DNA of 6,242 nt from Treponema sp. (GTDB taxonomy: Bacteria; Spirochaetota; Spirochaetia; Treponematales; Breznakiellaceae): positions 1-6,242 of the forward strand of contig JAIRMT010000175.1 of the NCBI GenBank assembly GCA_031258505.1. The letters are read 5' to 3'. The position numbers were made by a program, and so were the translations under genes. Under the pieces are notes generated by a model. It did no database searches. It had not been told where the DNA came from and saw only the letters and a list, made by a program, of their open reading frames with translations. This document shows positions 1 through 5,127 of this stretch, one piece after another (the stretch's first letter is position 1; every line of letters starts with the position of its first letter).

Positions 1-132
1 TACTCATACTATGACAATGAGGGCAATAGAGGTCTGTTGATAGTTGCATATCTTATAGTACCTCTTCTTGCTCTCTTTGTCTTTCTTCCTTTCAGCATAC
101 TTTGTCGATCACCTCCAAAATATCATTGTTAG
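1..132 (+). CDS. C-terminal end of a possible membrane protein (partial, enters from left)
   Basis: Frame 1 is open from the first base to a TAG at 130-132 and gives 43 residues. They start YSYYDNEGNRGLL, pass through a strongly hydrophobic stretch of about 23 residues (IVAYLIVPLLALFVFLPFS), and end in a short basic tail RSPPKYHC. That looks like a last transmembrane helix with a short tail, so a membrane protein coming in from the left is plausible. The stretch is T-rich, and T in the second codon position gives hydrophobic residues by chance, so the hydrophobicity is weak proof of coding. The stop lies about 20 bases before a 40-nt direct repeat. I cannot name the family. If real, the gene may lie in the same direction as potD, but nothing seen ties it to the transporter permeases. 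Confidence 0.33.
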   Translation, partial: YSYYDNEGNRGLLIVAYLIVPLLALFVFLPFSILCRSPPKYHC

Positions 133-152
133 AAACAGCACTGGGTATGATT

Positions 153-193
153 GACAAGCTAGTGAAGCCCTGACGCGCGCCTGCTAGACCTTC
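153..193 (+). repeat. Left copy of a degenerate 40-nt direct repeat flanking the 21-nt array
   Basis: This stretch (begins GACAAGCTAGTGAAG, contains TGACGCGC, ends ACCTTC) matches 447-486 at roughly three quarters of positions with one single-base gap. The likeness continues weakly to the left (TTAGAAA at 129-135 against 429-435). Both copies read M(I/V)DKLVK followed by TGA in the frame that also runs through the array. The two copies lie one on each side of the array. Confidence 0.7.
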
Positions 194-209
194 AGCGGCA
201 CGCCAAACC

Positions 210-398
210 ATATCCAGTATACAGTATAACATGTACTGTATACTGGACAACATGTACTGTATACTGGACAATATGTACTGTATACAGCATAACATGTACA
301 GTATACAGTTAAATATGCCCAGTATACAGTTAAATATGCCCAGTATACAGTTAAACATGTACAGTACACAGTACAACATGTCCAGTACACAGCACAAC
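210..398 (+). repeat. Array of nine 21-nt tandem units, each with a palindromic GTATAC-type core
   Basis: Nine units of exactly 21 nt start at 210, 231, 252, 273, 294, 315, 336, 357 and 378. Most begin ATGTAC or ATGCCC and carry a 12-nt core such as CCAGTATACAGT. In units 2 and 3 the core is present as its reverse complement, ACTGTATACTGG; unit 4 is a hybrid; units 1 and 5-7 have the CCAG/ACAG form; units 8 and 9 have GTACAC in place of GTATAC. Units 2-4 are complementary to units 7-5 about one axis near 293, giving an imperfect palindrome over 231-356. A perfect 13-bp inverted repeat with a 7-nt spacer lies at 214-226/234-246. As 21 is a multiple of 3, the plus frame codes a heptapeptide repeat (MYCILDN, MPSIQLN); other frames are open too, which follows from the repeat and is no sign of a gene. 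Possible roles are a protein-binding array (21 bp is two helical turns), an RNA hairpin, or a selfish repeat. Confidence 0.9.
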
Positions 399-446
399 AT
401 GGCTGGGATATGCTAGACTATCGACGGTTTAGAAATAGATATGGTC

Positions 447-486
447 GATAAGCTGGTGAAACATTGACGCGCACCCGCTGGCCTTC
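447..486 (+). repeat. Right copy of the degenerate 40-nt direct repeat
   Basis: This copy (GATAAGCTGGTGAAA, TGACGCGC, GGCCTTC) is the partner of 153-193. It follows the last 21-nt unit after 48 bases. The differences between the copies are scattered substitutions plus one missing base, so the duplication is old. Confidence 0.7.
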
Positions 487-596
487 CCGACCCTTCTGGT
501 AACGGGGAAACGATTCAGGCGAGCGCCTTGCCGCCGCTGATGGATCGCCTGTGGGAAGCGTTTGCCGCTTGCATAGCAGAGGCAAGATCAGTATAG
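468..596 (+). pseudogene. Possible decayed reading frame between array and potD
   Basis: After the TGA at 465-467 the same frame as the array stays open to a TAG at 594-596 and gives 42 residues. They start RAPAGLPDPSGNGE and include ALPPLMDRLWEAF. The composition looks protein-like, with an amphipathic stretch near the end, but there is no start codon with a ribosome binding site and the frame is cut by stops at 171-173, 414-416 and 465-467. It could be the scar of an old gene that the array and its flanking repeat invaded, or chance. I do not recognise the protein. The stretch otherwise serves as the potD upstream region. Confidence 0.2.
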
Positions 597-597
597 T
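569..597 (+). promoter_or_regulatory. Candidate potD promoter (weak)
   Basis: A -10 like TATAGT (592-597) is preceded at 17 nt by TTGCAT (569-574). The -10 matches the consensus at 5 of 6 positions, the -35 at only 3. Its position, about 60 bases ahead of the potD start codon, is reasonable. No better sigma-70 pair was found between the array and the gene. Confidence 0.25.
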
Positions 598-645
598 AGG
601 TTTGTCAAAATATTCCGGCAAGTTTCGGAGTTTAGTATGCAAATT

Positions 646-651
646 AGGAGG
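646..651 (+). promoter_or_regulatory. potD ribosome binding site
   Basis: A perfect AGGAGG lies 4 nt before the ATG at 656. It decides the start of potD against an in-frame GTG at 551, which would add 35 residues ahead of the signal peptide. Confidence 0.9.
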
Positions 652-655
652 AACT

Positions 656-1753
656 ATGAAAAATGTGTCAGAGAGCGCGATCTTGCCAAGACTCGCGCTG
701 AAACGGTACACCGCGTTCTGCGTTATGGCTATGGTGGCTGTAGCAGTGGTGAGCGCGGGCGGCGGAGGGCAGACAGCGCAAAGTTCAAACAGGCTCTATA
801 TCTATAATTGGACGTACTATACGCCGCCGTCAGTTATCGAAAAGTTTGAGAAGGAGTACGGCGTTACAGTGGTCTATGACGAGTTCGCCTCCAACGAGGA
901 GATGTTCGCCAAGCTGCAGGCCGGCGGCATGGGGTATGACATCATCTTCCCCTCCGGCGACTATGTTTCAATCATGATTAACGAAGGGATGCTCGAAAAG
1001 ATCGACAAGTCAAAGCTCTCCAACATGGGTAATGTCGATCCAGCGGTACTACAGAAAGCCACCTACGATACCACTATGGATTACTCGGTTCCCTACTACT
1101 GGGGCGCGGCGGGTGTGGCGGTAAACACGGCTAAAGTTCCCGACTTTGAGCGAGACTGGTCGATTTTCAGCCGCGCCGACCTGCGCGGACGTATGACCAT
1201 GCTGGACGATATGCGCGAAGTCATGGGCGACGCGCTGGTGAGTCTGGGCTATTCGGTGAACACGAAGAATCCCGACCAGATCGCGCAGGCGCGTGATCTG
1301 ATTAACACAAGCTGGAAGCCGAACCTCGTGAAGTTTGACGCTGAGGCTTTTGGCAAGGGCTATGCCAACGGCGACTTCTGGGTAGTGCAGGGTTATGCCG
1401 AGGTGGTGTATGAGGAGATAGCTGACAACGAACAGCTCAAGAAGGACACGGTGTTCTTTATCCCAGAGGCAGGCGGCCCAGCCTACATCGACAGTATGTG
1501 TATACTCAAAGGGGCGCGGAACATCGACCTTGCCCATAAGTTCATTGACTTTATTCATAGGCCCGACATTTACGCCGAGTTCGCTGATTTCTTTGGTTTC
1601 CCGGCAACAGCCAACATTCCGGCGCGGCAGTTCCAGAAGGAAACCCCGTACTACCTGCCCGAAGACCTCGCCAATACCGAACTCAAGGACGACTTGGGCG
1701 CGGAATTGGAACTCTATCAGGACGCATGGCTTACCATCAGGCTTGGGGACTAG
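656..1753 (+). CDS. potD: Spermidine/putrescine ABC transporter substrate-binding protein PotD
   Basis: This 365-residue protein is the extracytoplasmic binding component of a polyamine importer; it would capture putrescine or spermidine and hand it to PotBC permeases driven by the PotA ATPase. Residues 1-34 are a signal peptide (basic LALKR, then a hydrophobic run ending VAVAVVSA). The mature part follows E. coli PotD closely: LYIYNWTYY at 47-55 (W52 and Y55 at the positions of W34 and Y37), FASNEEMFAKL at 77-87, IDKSKL at 116-121, VPYYWGAAGVAVN at 145-157, and DDMREV at 184-189 with D185 and E188 as the pair that holds the ligand amines in E. coli. D279 is kept, but the ligand-stacking W255 is Y277 here and Y293 corresponds to Phe. 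The expected lipobox Cys is absent (SAGGGG where a lipoprotein would have SACGGG). The genes potABC are not in the window, and the gene has its own terminator. The family call is secure; the exact ligand is inferred. Confidence 0.95.
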   Translation: MKNVSESAILPRLALKRYTAFCVMAMVAVAVVSAGGGGQTAQSSNRLYIYNWTYYTPPSVIEKFEKEYGVTVVYDEFASNEEMFAKLQAGGMGYDIIFPSGDYVSIMINEGMLEKIDKSKLSNMGNVDPAVLQKATYDTTMDYSVPYYWGAAGVAVNTAKVPDFERDWSIFSRADLRGRMTMLDDMREVMGDALVSLGYSVNTKNPDQIAQARDLINTSWKPNLVKFDAEAFGKGYANGDFWVVQGYAEVVYEEIADNEQLKKDTVFFIPEAGGPAYIDSMCILKGARNIDLAHKFIDFIHRPDIYAEFADFFGFPATANIPARQFQKETPYYLPEDLANTELKDDLGAELELYQDAWLTIRLGD

Positions 1754-1789
1754 CAGTTCTCACGGCGTGAAAACCGCGCTGTCTCATGT

Positions 1790-1820
1790 AAAAAAGCGCC
1801 TGAGTTTCAGGCGCTTTTTT
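1790..1820 (+). terminator. Strong Rho-independent terminator after potD
   Basis: GCGCCTGA (1796-1803), loop GTT, TCAGGCGC (1807-1814), followed by six T (1815-1820). Six A before the stem can pair with the T run, so it would also work for transcripts from the opposite strand. It lies 36 bases after the potD stop and separates potD from larC. Confidence 0.95.
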
Positions 1821-1888
1821 CCGCGCAAGGCTCCATACCTGCAGCGTTTCAGCTTGTACACGCGCCTTAATTGCTATACCTTGGGGTA

Positions 1889-3358
1889 ATGAAGGAAACA
1901 TTGAAAACAAAAGTATTACATTTTGATTGCTTTGCTGGTATATCCGGGGATATGGCTTTGGGGGCGCTGGTTGATTTGGGGGTGAATCCTGATGAACTGC
2001 GGCGGGAACTGGGCAAGCTGGGCATAGACGGCTGGAAACTTGATTTCCAGCGCGATGAGCGCGGCGGCATCGGCGGTCTTCATGCCGTGGTCGATCTGGG
2101 TACACAAACCGACCATATCGCGCATGATGACGCGCCGCACGATTCCCCTCATCATCACGACCATGACCACGATGCGCCGCACGATTCCCCTCATCATCAC
2201 GACCATGACCACGCCGCGCCGCACGATTCCCCTCATCACGACCATGACCACGCCGCGCCGCACGATTCCCCTCATCATCACGACCATGACCACGCCGCGC
2301 CGCACGATTCCCCTCATCACGACCATGACCACGATGTATATCACCATCATGTCCATCGCTCATGGAAAGACATTCGCGCGCTTATAGAACAGTCCGGCAT
2401 TAGCGCGGGAGCGAAGCAACGAGCGCTGGCGATATTCACCCGCCTTGCCGAAGCCGAGGCGCAAGTGCATGGAAGGGCGGTGGATGACGTCGCCTTTCAC
2501 GAGGTCGGGGCGCTTGACTCAATCATTGATATTGTGGGGACAGCGATCTGCCTTGACCTGCTCAAGCCGGAGCGGATTACCTGCGGGGAAATTGAGCTGG
2601 GCAGCGGCACGGTGAAGTGCGCGCACGGAATCCTGCCTGTTCCCGCGCCAGCTACGCTCATACTGATTCGCGGTATGCCGGTAACAAGTGGCGGCTTTAA
2701 CAAGGAAATGACAACCCCCACTGGCGCGGCAATCCTTGCAGCCTCAGTTGACGAGTTCGTGAGCGTGGGGCGTTTCACTGAAATCAAGACTGGCTACGGC
2801 ATTGGCACACGCCGCATGGAGCGGCCAAACTTCTTGCGCGTTTCATGGCGCGAGGAAACAGCGCCGCCTGCGACTTTACAGTCAGCGGCAAAACCGTGGA
2901 AGACTGAGGAACTGGTACTCATGGAGGCAAACATTGATGACATGAGCGGCGAAGCGCTTGGCTTCCTCATGGAAAGTCTCTTTGAAGCAGGCGCACTCGA
3001 CGTTACCTTCACCCCTTGTACCATGAAGAAGTCTCGTCCGGGCGTCATTGTCGCCTGTCTTGCCAGCCCAGCGCGGCTTGACGACCTGCGGAAAACTCTC
3101 TTTCTGCGCTCAAGTACCATCGGCTTTCGAGAAACCGCCGTGAATCGGCTTTCGCTCTGGCGGGAAGAAAGCGGCGTGAGCGGCAATTTTGGCTCGGCTC
3201 GCTTGAAAACCGTGTTCTGGGAAGACAAGCCACTCCGCAACAAGGTTGAATACGATGACCGCGCCCGTCTTGCCCGCGAACGAAGCGTTTCCCTTGAGGA
3301 AGCTGAACGCCTTATCCGCCTGTCGGCAGTTTCCAACAGTTCAAAAATTAAAACATAA
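1889..3358 (+). CDS. larC: Nickel-pincer cofactor nickel insertase LarC (LarC1-LarC2 in one ORF)
   Basis: LarC inserts nickel into pyridinium-3,5-bisthiocarboxylic acid mononucleotide in a CTP-dependent step, the last stage in making the cofactor of lactate racemase LarA and relatives; it acts in the cytoplasm. The 489-residue product starts with HFDCFAGISGDM, then has a His/Asp-rich repeat at residues 82-149. The conserved LarC1 blocks follow: FHEVGALDSIIDIVG (H204, E205), GSGTVKCAHGILPVPAPAT, EMTTPTGAAIL and GYGIGTRRMERPN. The LarC2 part begins near NIDDMSGE (348-355) and has MKKSRPG (379-385). In Lactiplantibacillus plantarum the two halves are joined by a programmed frameshift; here they are one frame. 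Start choice is open: ATG 1889 has only GGGG at a very short distance, while TTG 1901 has GAAGGA 4 nt ahead and would give MKTKVLHFDCF, the usual family N-terminus; TTG 1871 is also in frame. A weak TATACC at 1875-1880 could be the -10. No larA, larB or larE is in the window. Confidence 0.95.
   Translation: MKETLKTKVLHFDCFAGISGDMALGALVDLGVNPDELRRELGKLGIDGWKLDFQRDERGGIGGLHAVVDLGTQTDHIAHDDAPHDSPHHHDHDHDAPHDSPHHHDHDHAAPHDSPHHDHDHAAPHDSPHHHDHDHAAPHDSPHHDHDHDVYHHHVHRSWKDIRALIEQSGISAGAKQRALAIFTRLAEAEAQVHGRAVDDVAFHEVGALDSIIDIVGTAICLDLLKPERITCGEIELGSGTVKCAHGILPVPAPATLILIRGMPVTSGGFNKEMTTPTGAAILAASVDEFVSVGRFTEIKTGYGIGTRRMERPNFLRVSWREETAPPATLQSAAKPWKTEELVLMEANIDDMSGEALGFLMESLFEAGALDVTFTPCTMKKSRPGVIVACLASPARLDDLRKTLFLRSSTIGFRETAVNRLSLWREESGVSGNFGSARLKTVFWEDKPLRNKVEYDDRARLARERSVSLEEAERLIRLSAVSNSSKIKT
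2132..2335 (+). repeat. In-frame tandem repeat coding the LarC His-rich segment (units 42, 42, 39, 42, 39 nt)
   Basis: Five units start at 2132, 2174, 2216, 2255 and 2297, each opening GCGCCGCACGATTCCCC. The long unit codes APHDSPHHHDHDH plus D or A; the short ones lack one His codon. The five units hold 28 His; a further VYHHHVH follows directly. Copies are nearly identical at DNA level, so they arose or were homogenised recently, and all length changes are whole codons. The segment probably binds or stores nickel. Confidence 0.95.
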
Positions 3359-3373
3359 TTTGACAACATTTAC

Positions 3374-3391
3374 GCCCCGCAGCTTCGGGGC
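3374..3391. terminator. GC hairpin between convergent larC and GH27 genes
   Basis: GCCCCG (3374-3379), loop CAGCTT, CGGGGC (3386-3391). It lies 15 bases after the larC stop and 24 bases after the stop of the opposing gene. Neither side has a clean T run, so it is a weak intrinsic terminator at best; its place between two convergent genes supports a shared, two-way role. Confidence 0.5.
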
Positions 3392-3415
3392 CTGACTCCA
3401 GCATTGACAGGCTAG

Positions 3416-4702
3416 CTATAACAGCCGATACAGCCGCGCACCATGTGGGGGAAGCCGCGCACTCAGCGCGTTTTCTACCACGCCCTCGTCAGTCTGCGCC
3501 CAAACATCGCGGACAGACGCTTTCTCCAGGTCCAGCGCGGAAAGGGAACAACTTACGGTTCGCGGCTCGTCGCTCAGGTTAAAAAGCGCCAGGTATATCG
3601 CGCCATCTTCGGTGCGGTTGCCCCAGATAGCCTCCTCATCGTCCCGCGCAATCTGGCGAGGAGACCCGCCTTGCTGAGAAACGGCAAGCGCCTCTCGGTT
3701 CGTGAGCAGCGAGAGTGTCCATGCGTTGTTGTCATTGAGTTCGCCGCCCATCATAAGCGGAGAACGGAACACACACCACAGGGTCATCATAGTTATCTGC
3801 TCGTCTTTGGTAAAATTAGTGAAGCGCGGGTTATGAAACCCTATGCCGATGCGTCCCAGCGGCAGCATATCGCAGTCAGGCCAGCACGCAGGCCCCACGT
3901 GAGCCTGCCAGATTTCACAACGGCGGAACATATCTTTAAGCAAGTTCCAGTTATCCCAGAAATCGTCAGTGATGCGCCAGAGGTTCGCGTGTTCGGCAAG
4001 GTGCCAGGCTTGCTCAATCACAGCGGGTCCGGGCGAAAGGCTTAAAACCATGGGACGACCACAGCGGTCTATAGCGCGTCGGATAAGCTCGACTTCAGCT
4101 TTGGCGGAATAGGGGCGATTCGGGTACATATTCGTGTTGCAGATGTCATCAACCTTAACGTAGTCCACGCCCCAGCTTGCGTATAGTTCAAAAAGCGAAT
4201 CGTAATACTCCTGCGCCCCATCTTTGTTTGGGTCTACGCCGTACATATCAGCGTTCCACTTGCAGATAGAGAATGGGTCTGCGATAAGCTCGGCGCTTGC
4301 GTCGCTGCCCTTAATGGCTGTGCGGCTGTGCGCGGCTTGACGCGGGATGCCGCGCATGATGTGTATGCCGAATTGCAGCCCCATATCGTGAATCCTGCCG
4401 GCAATGGGCGCAAAGCCCTTGCCTCCTGCGCTTGAGGGAAAGCGCCGTTCAGCAGGAATGAGTCGACTGAACTCGTCCATGCACAACGGCGCAAATGGCC
4501 GATAGGTAGACTCAGCGGTTCCGGGTTCAGGATCATACCACTGAACATCGCAGACAATGTACTGCCATCCAAATGACAACAAGTTCTTTTGCATATACTC
4601 AGCGTTACGCAGAAGCTGTTCCTCGTTTACTGTGGCGGCATAGCAGTCCCAACTATTCCAGCCCATAGGGGGCGTCAAAGCGTATTTATCTTTTACTTTC
4701 AT
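3416..4702 (-). CDS. GH27 alpha-galactosidase-like glycoside hydrolase
   Basis: This 428-residue enzyme belongs to glycoside hydrolase family 27 (retaining; typically removes terminal alpha-galactose, in some members alpha-N-acetylgalactosamine). The N-terminus TPPMGWNSWDCY (10-21) is the family signature. The barrel continues with YIVCDVQWYD (48-57) and FGIHIMRGIPRQA (111-123). The nucleophile should be D185 in YVKVDDIC (canonical K-Y-D), and the acid/base D247 in LWRITDDFWDNW by alignment with the R..xD motif of human alpha-galactosidase A. SPLMMGGEL (314-322) closes the barrel, and a beta-sandwich domain takes up about residues 335-428. No signal peptide is present, so it acts in the cytoplasm on imported oligosaccharides. 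Its ATG has no Shine-Dalgarno but lies directly behind a good promoter. A broken gene ends 18 bases upstream on the same strand and may once have been its operon partner. The substrate is not fixed by sequence; the HIMRGIP block suggests a bacterial subgroup unlike the plant-type enzymes. Confidence 0.92.
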   Translation of the reverse strand: MKVKDKYALTPPMGWNSWDCYAATVNEEQLLRNAEYMQKNLLSFGWQYIVCDVQWYDPEPGTAESTYRPFAPLCMDEFSRLIPAERRFPSSAGGKGFAPIAGRIHDMGLQFGIHIMRGIPRQAAHSRTAIKGSDASAELIADPFSICKWNADMYGVDPNKDGAQEYYDSLFELYASWGVDYVKVDDICNTNMYPNRPYSAKAEVELIRRAIDRCGRPMVLSLSPGPAVIEQAWHLAEHANLWRITDDFWDNWNLLKDMFRRCEIWQAHVGPACWPDCDMLPLGRIGIGFHNPRFTNFTKDEQITMMTLWCVFRSPLMMGGELNDNNAWTLSLLTNREALAVSQQGGSPRQIARDDEEAIWGNRTEDGAIYLALFNLSDEPRTVSCSLSALDLEKASVRDVWAQTDEGVVENALSARLPPHGARLYRLL

Positions 4703-4709
4703 GGCGTTT

Positions 4710-4737
4710 ATTATAGGTATTCAGAAAAGTTTTTCAA
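4710..4737 (-). promoter_or_regulatory. Promoter for GH27 gene, placing transcription start at the ATG
   Basis: On the minus strand TTGAAA (4732-4737) and TATAAT (4710-4715) are separated by 16 nt, matching sigma-70 consensus at 5/6 and 6/6. Only 7 nt separate the -10 from the ATG at 4702, so transcription should begin at or within a base or two of the start codon. The lack of any AGGAGG-like site there fits a leaderless mRNA. The -35 lies inside the end of the broken upstream gene. Confidence 0.65.
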
Positions 4738-4870
4738 TCGTCAGGTACGCGCCCGGCTCCACTTGCTTTGGCATTACGCCTGCAACAAGAGCTGGGCGCT
4801 CACGTTTTGGGAAAGGAACAAGCCTTTCCCCAGATACTTCCGGTTTAACGGTGAAATGTTCGCCGTCAGG
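4721..4870 (-). pseudogene. C-terminal fragment (49 codons) of a gene broken by a repeat element
   Basis: The minus strand reads open from base 4870 to a TGA at 4721-4723 and gives 49 residues that look like real protein: PDGEHFTVKPEVSG, then PFPKRERPALVAG, then QVEPGAYLTIEKLF. Residue mix and codons are like those of the GH27 gene downstream, from which it is separated by 18 bases. The frame is stopped at its upstream side by a TAG (4871-4873), which is the first codon-sized step into a dispersed repeat (4871-4956). No start codon with a ribosome binding site is present. The simplest reading is the tail of a larger gene whose front was lost when the repeat/mazEF island entered. The family is not recognised; association with a sugar hydrolase is only a guess from position. 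Confidence 0.45.
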
Positions 4871-4956
4871 CTAGGGGCGGACAAGCCAAAGCCGATGAAG
4901 TTGCAGCGGTTAGACGGAGCGCCGCTACTCTAATAGGCGACCCGCGCGAGCCCGGC
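4871..4956 (+). repeat. Dispersed repeat, copy 1 (mazF side of the island)
   Basis: It begins CTAGGGGCGGACAAGCC and contains AATAGGCGACCCGCGCGAGC near its end. The copy at 6101-6175 begins CTAGGGCGGACAAGCC and ends in a similar GGCGACTCCCGCGACCCGCG block; the middle parts differ in length and sequence. Both copies face the same way and bracket mazEF. Its left edge coincides with the break in the gene fragment at 4721-4870. Confidence 0.55.
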
Positions 4957-5020
4957 ATCATACCCGCTTTGCAGGTATGCGCATATACAGCCCGCGTCAA
5001 CGAAGCCGCCGCATTTAATA

Positions 5021-5055
5021 GACTTGTTTAACAACTCGGTTAGTTGTTACAAGTC
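5021..5055. repeat. 14-bp interrupted hairpin
   Basis: GACTTG (5021-5026), TT bulge, TAACAACT (5029-5036), loop CGGTT, AGTTGTTA (5042-5049), CAAGTC (5050-5055). All 14 stem positions pair. A T run does not follow directly in either direction, so it is not a standard terminator; it may still end mazF-strand transcripts or be part of a dispersed palindromic repeat. Confidence 0.7.
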
Positions 5056-5081
5056 CCGCAGTTTTCCTCTTGGTGAACGCC

Positions 5082-5103
5082 CTTATACCTGCCTTGGTAT
5101 AAG
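5082..5103. repeat. Perfect 8-bp inverted repeat
   Basis: CTTATACC (5082-5089), loop TGCCTT, GGTATAAG (5096-5103). It lies 24 bases outside the end of the mazF frame. Further on, ACGCGGGCG occurs twice (5132-5140, 5155-5163) around GTGTG-TCT-CACAC, so this flank is dense with small repeats. Confidence 0.6.
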
Positions 5104-5127
5104 AGCATTCTTGGTCAGTAGCGAGCC

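Larger units (their letters stand above)
4957..5127. other. Non-coding, repeat-rich spacer downstream of mazF
   Basis: No supported gene lies here. It holds an isolated copy of CAGGTATGCGC at 4972-4982, which is the start of the 36-nt repeat found again at 5184 and 5249, plus the two hairpins listed separately. Short plus-strand reading frames in this stretch lack start signals and protein-like character. Confidence 0.6.

Noticed and set aside
210..398. CRISPR array
   Set aside because: Units are contiguous, with no unique spacers, and are only 21 nt long.
92..400. Minus-strand ORFs of 102 and 68 residues across the array
   Set aside because: They are open because the palindromic repeat lacks stops on both strands; no ribosome binding site and no homology-like region.
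465..467. TGA as a selenocysteine codon, because both flank copies keep it in frame
   Set aside because: No stem-loop of SECIS type follows directly, no redox motif is nearby, and the frame has a further TAG at 414-416.
551..655. GTG start at 551 for potD, adding 35 residues
   Set aside because: The perfect AGGAGG before ATG 656 and the signal peptide directly after it decide for 656.
1737..2387. Long overlapping frames with repeated Arg/Gly/His on the minus strand and Thr/Met on the plus strand over the larC repeat
   Set aside because: Shadows of the His-rich tandem repeat of larC; low complexity and no start signals.
3361..3420. Attachment site or riboswitch between larC and GH27
   Set aside because: Only a simple 6-bp hairpin is present between convergent genes; a riboswitch would have no gene to control there.
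3443..4045. 200-residue plus-strand ORF antisense to the GH27 gene
   Set aside because: The GH27 protein has complete family motifs on the other strand, and this frame has no ribosome binding site or recognisable domain.
4589..4933. 114-residue plus-strand ORF over the GH27 start and the repeat
   Set aside because: It overlaps the true 5' end of GH27 and runs into the dispersed repeat; no ribosome binding site and no protein-like pattern.
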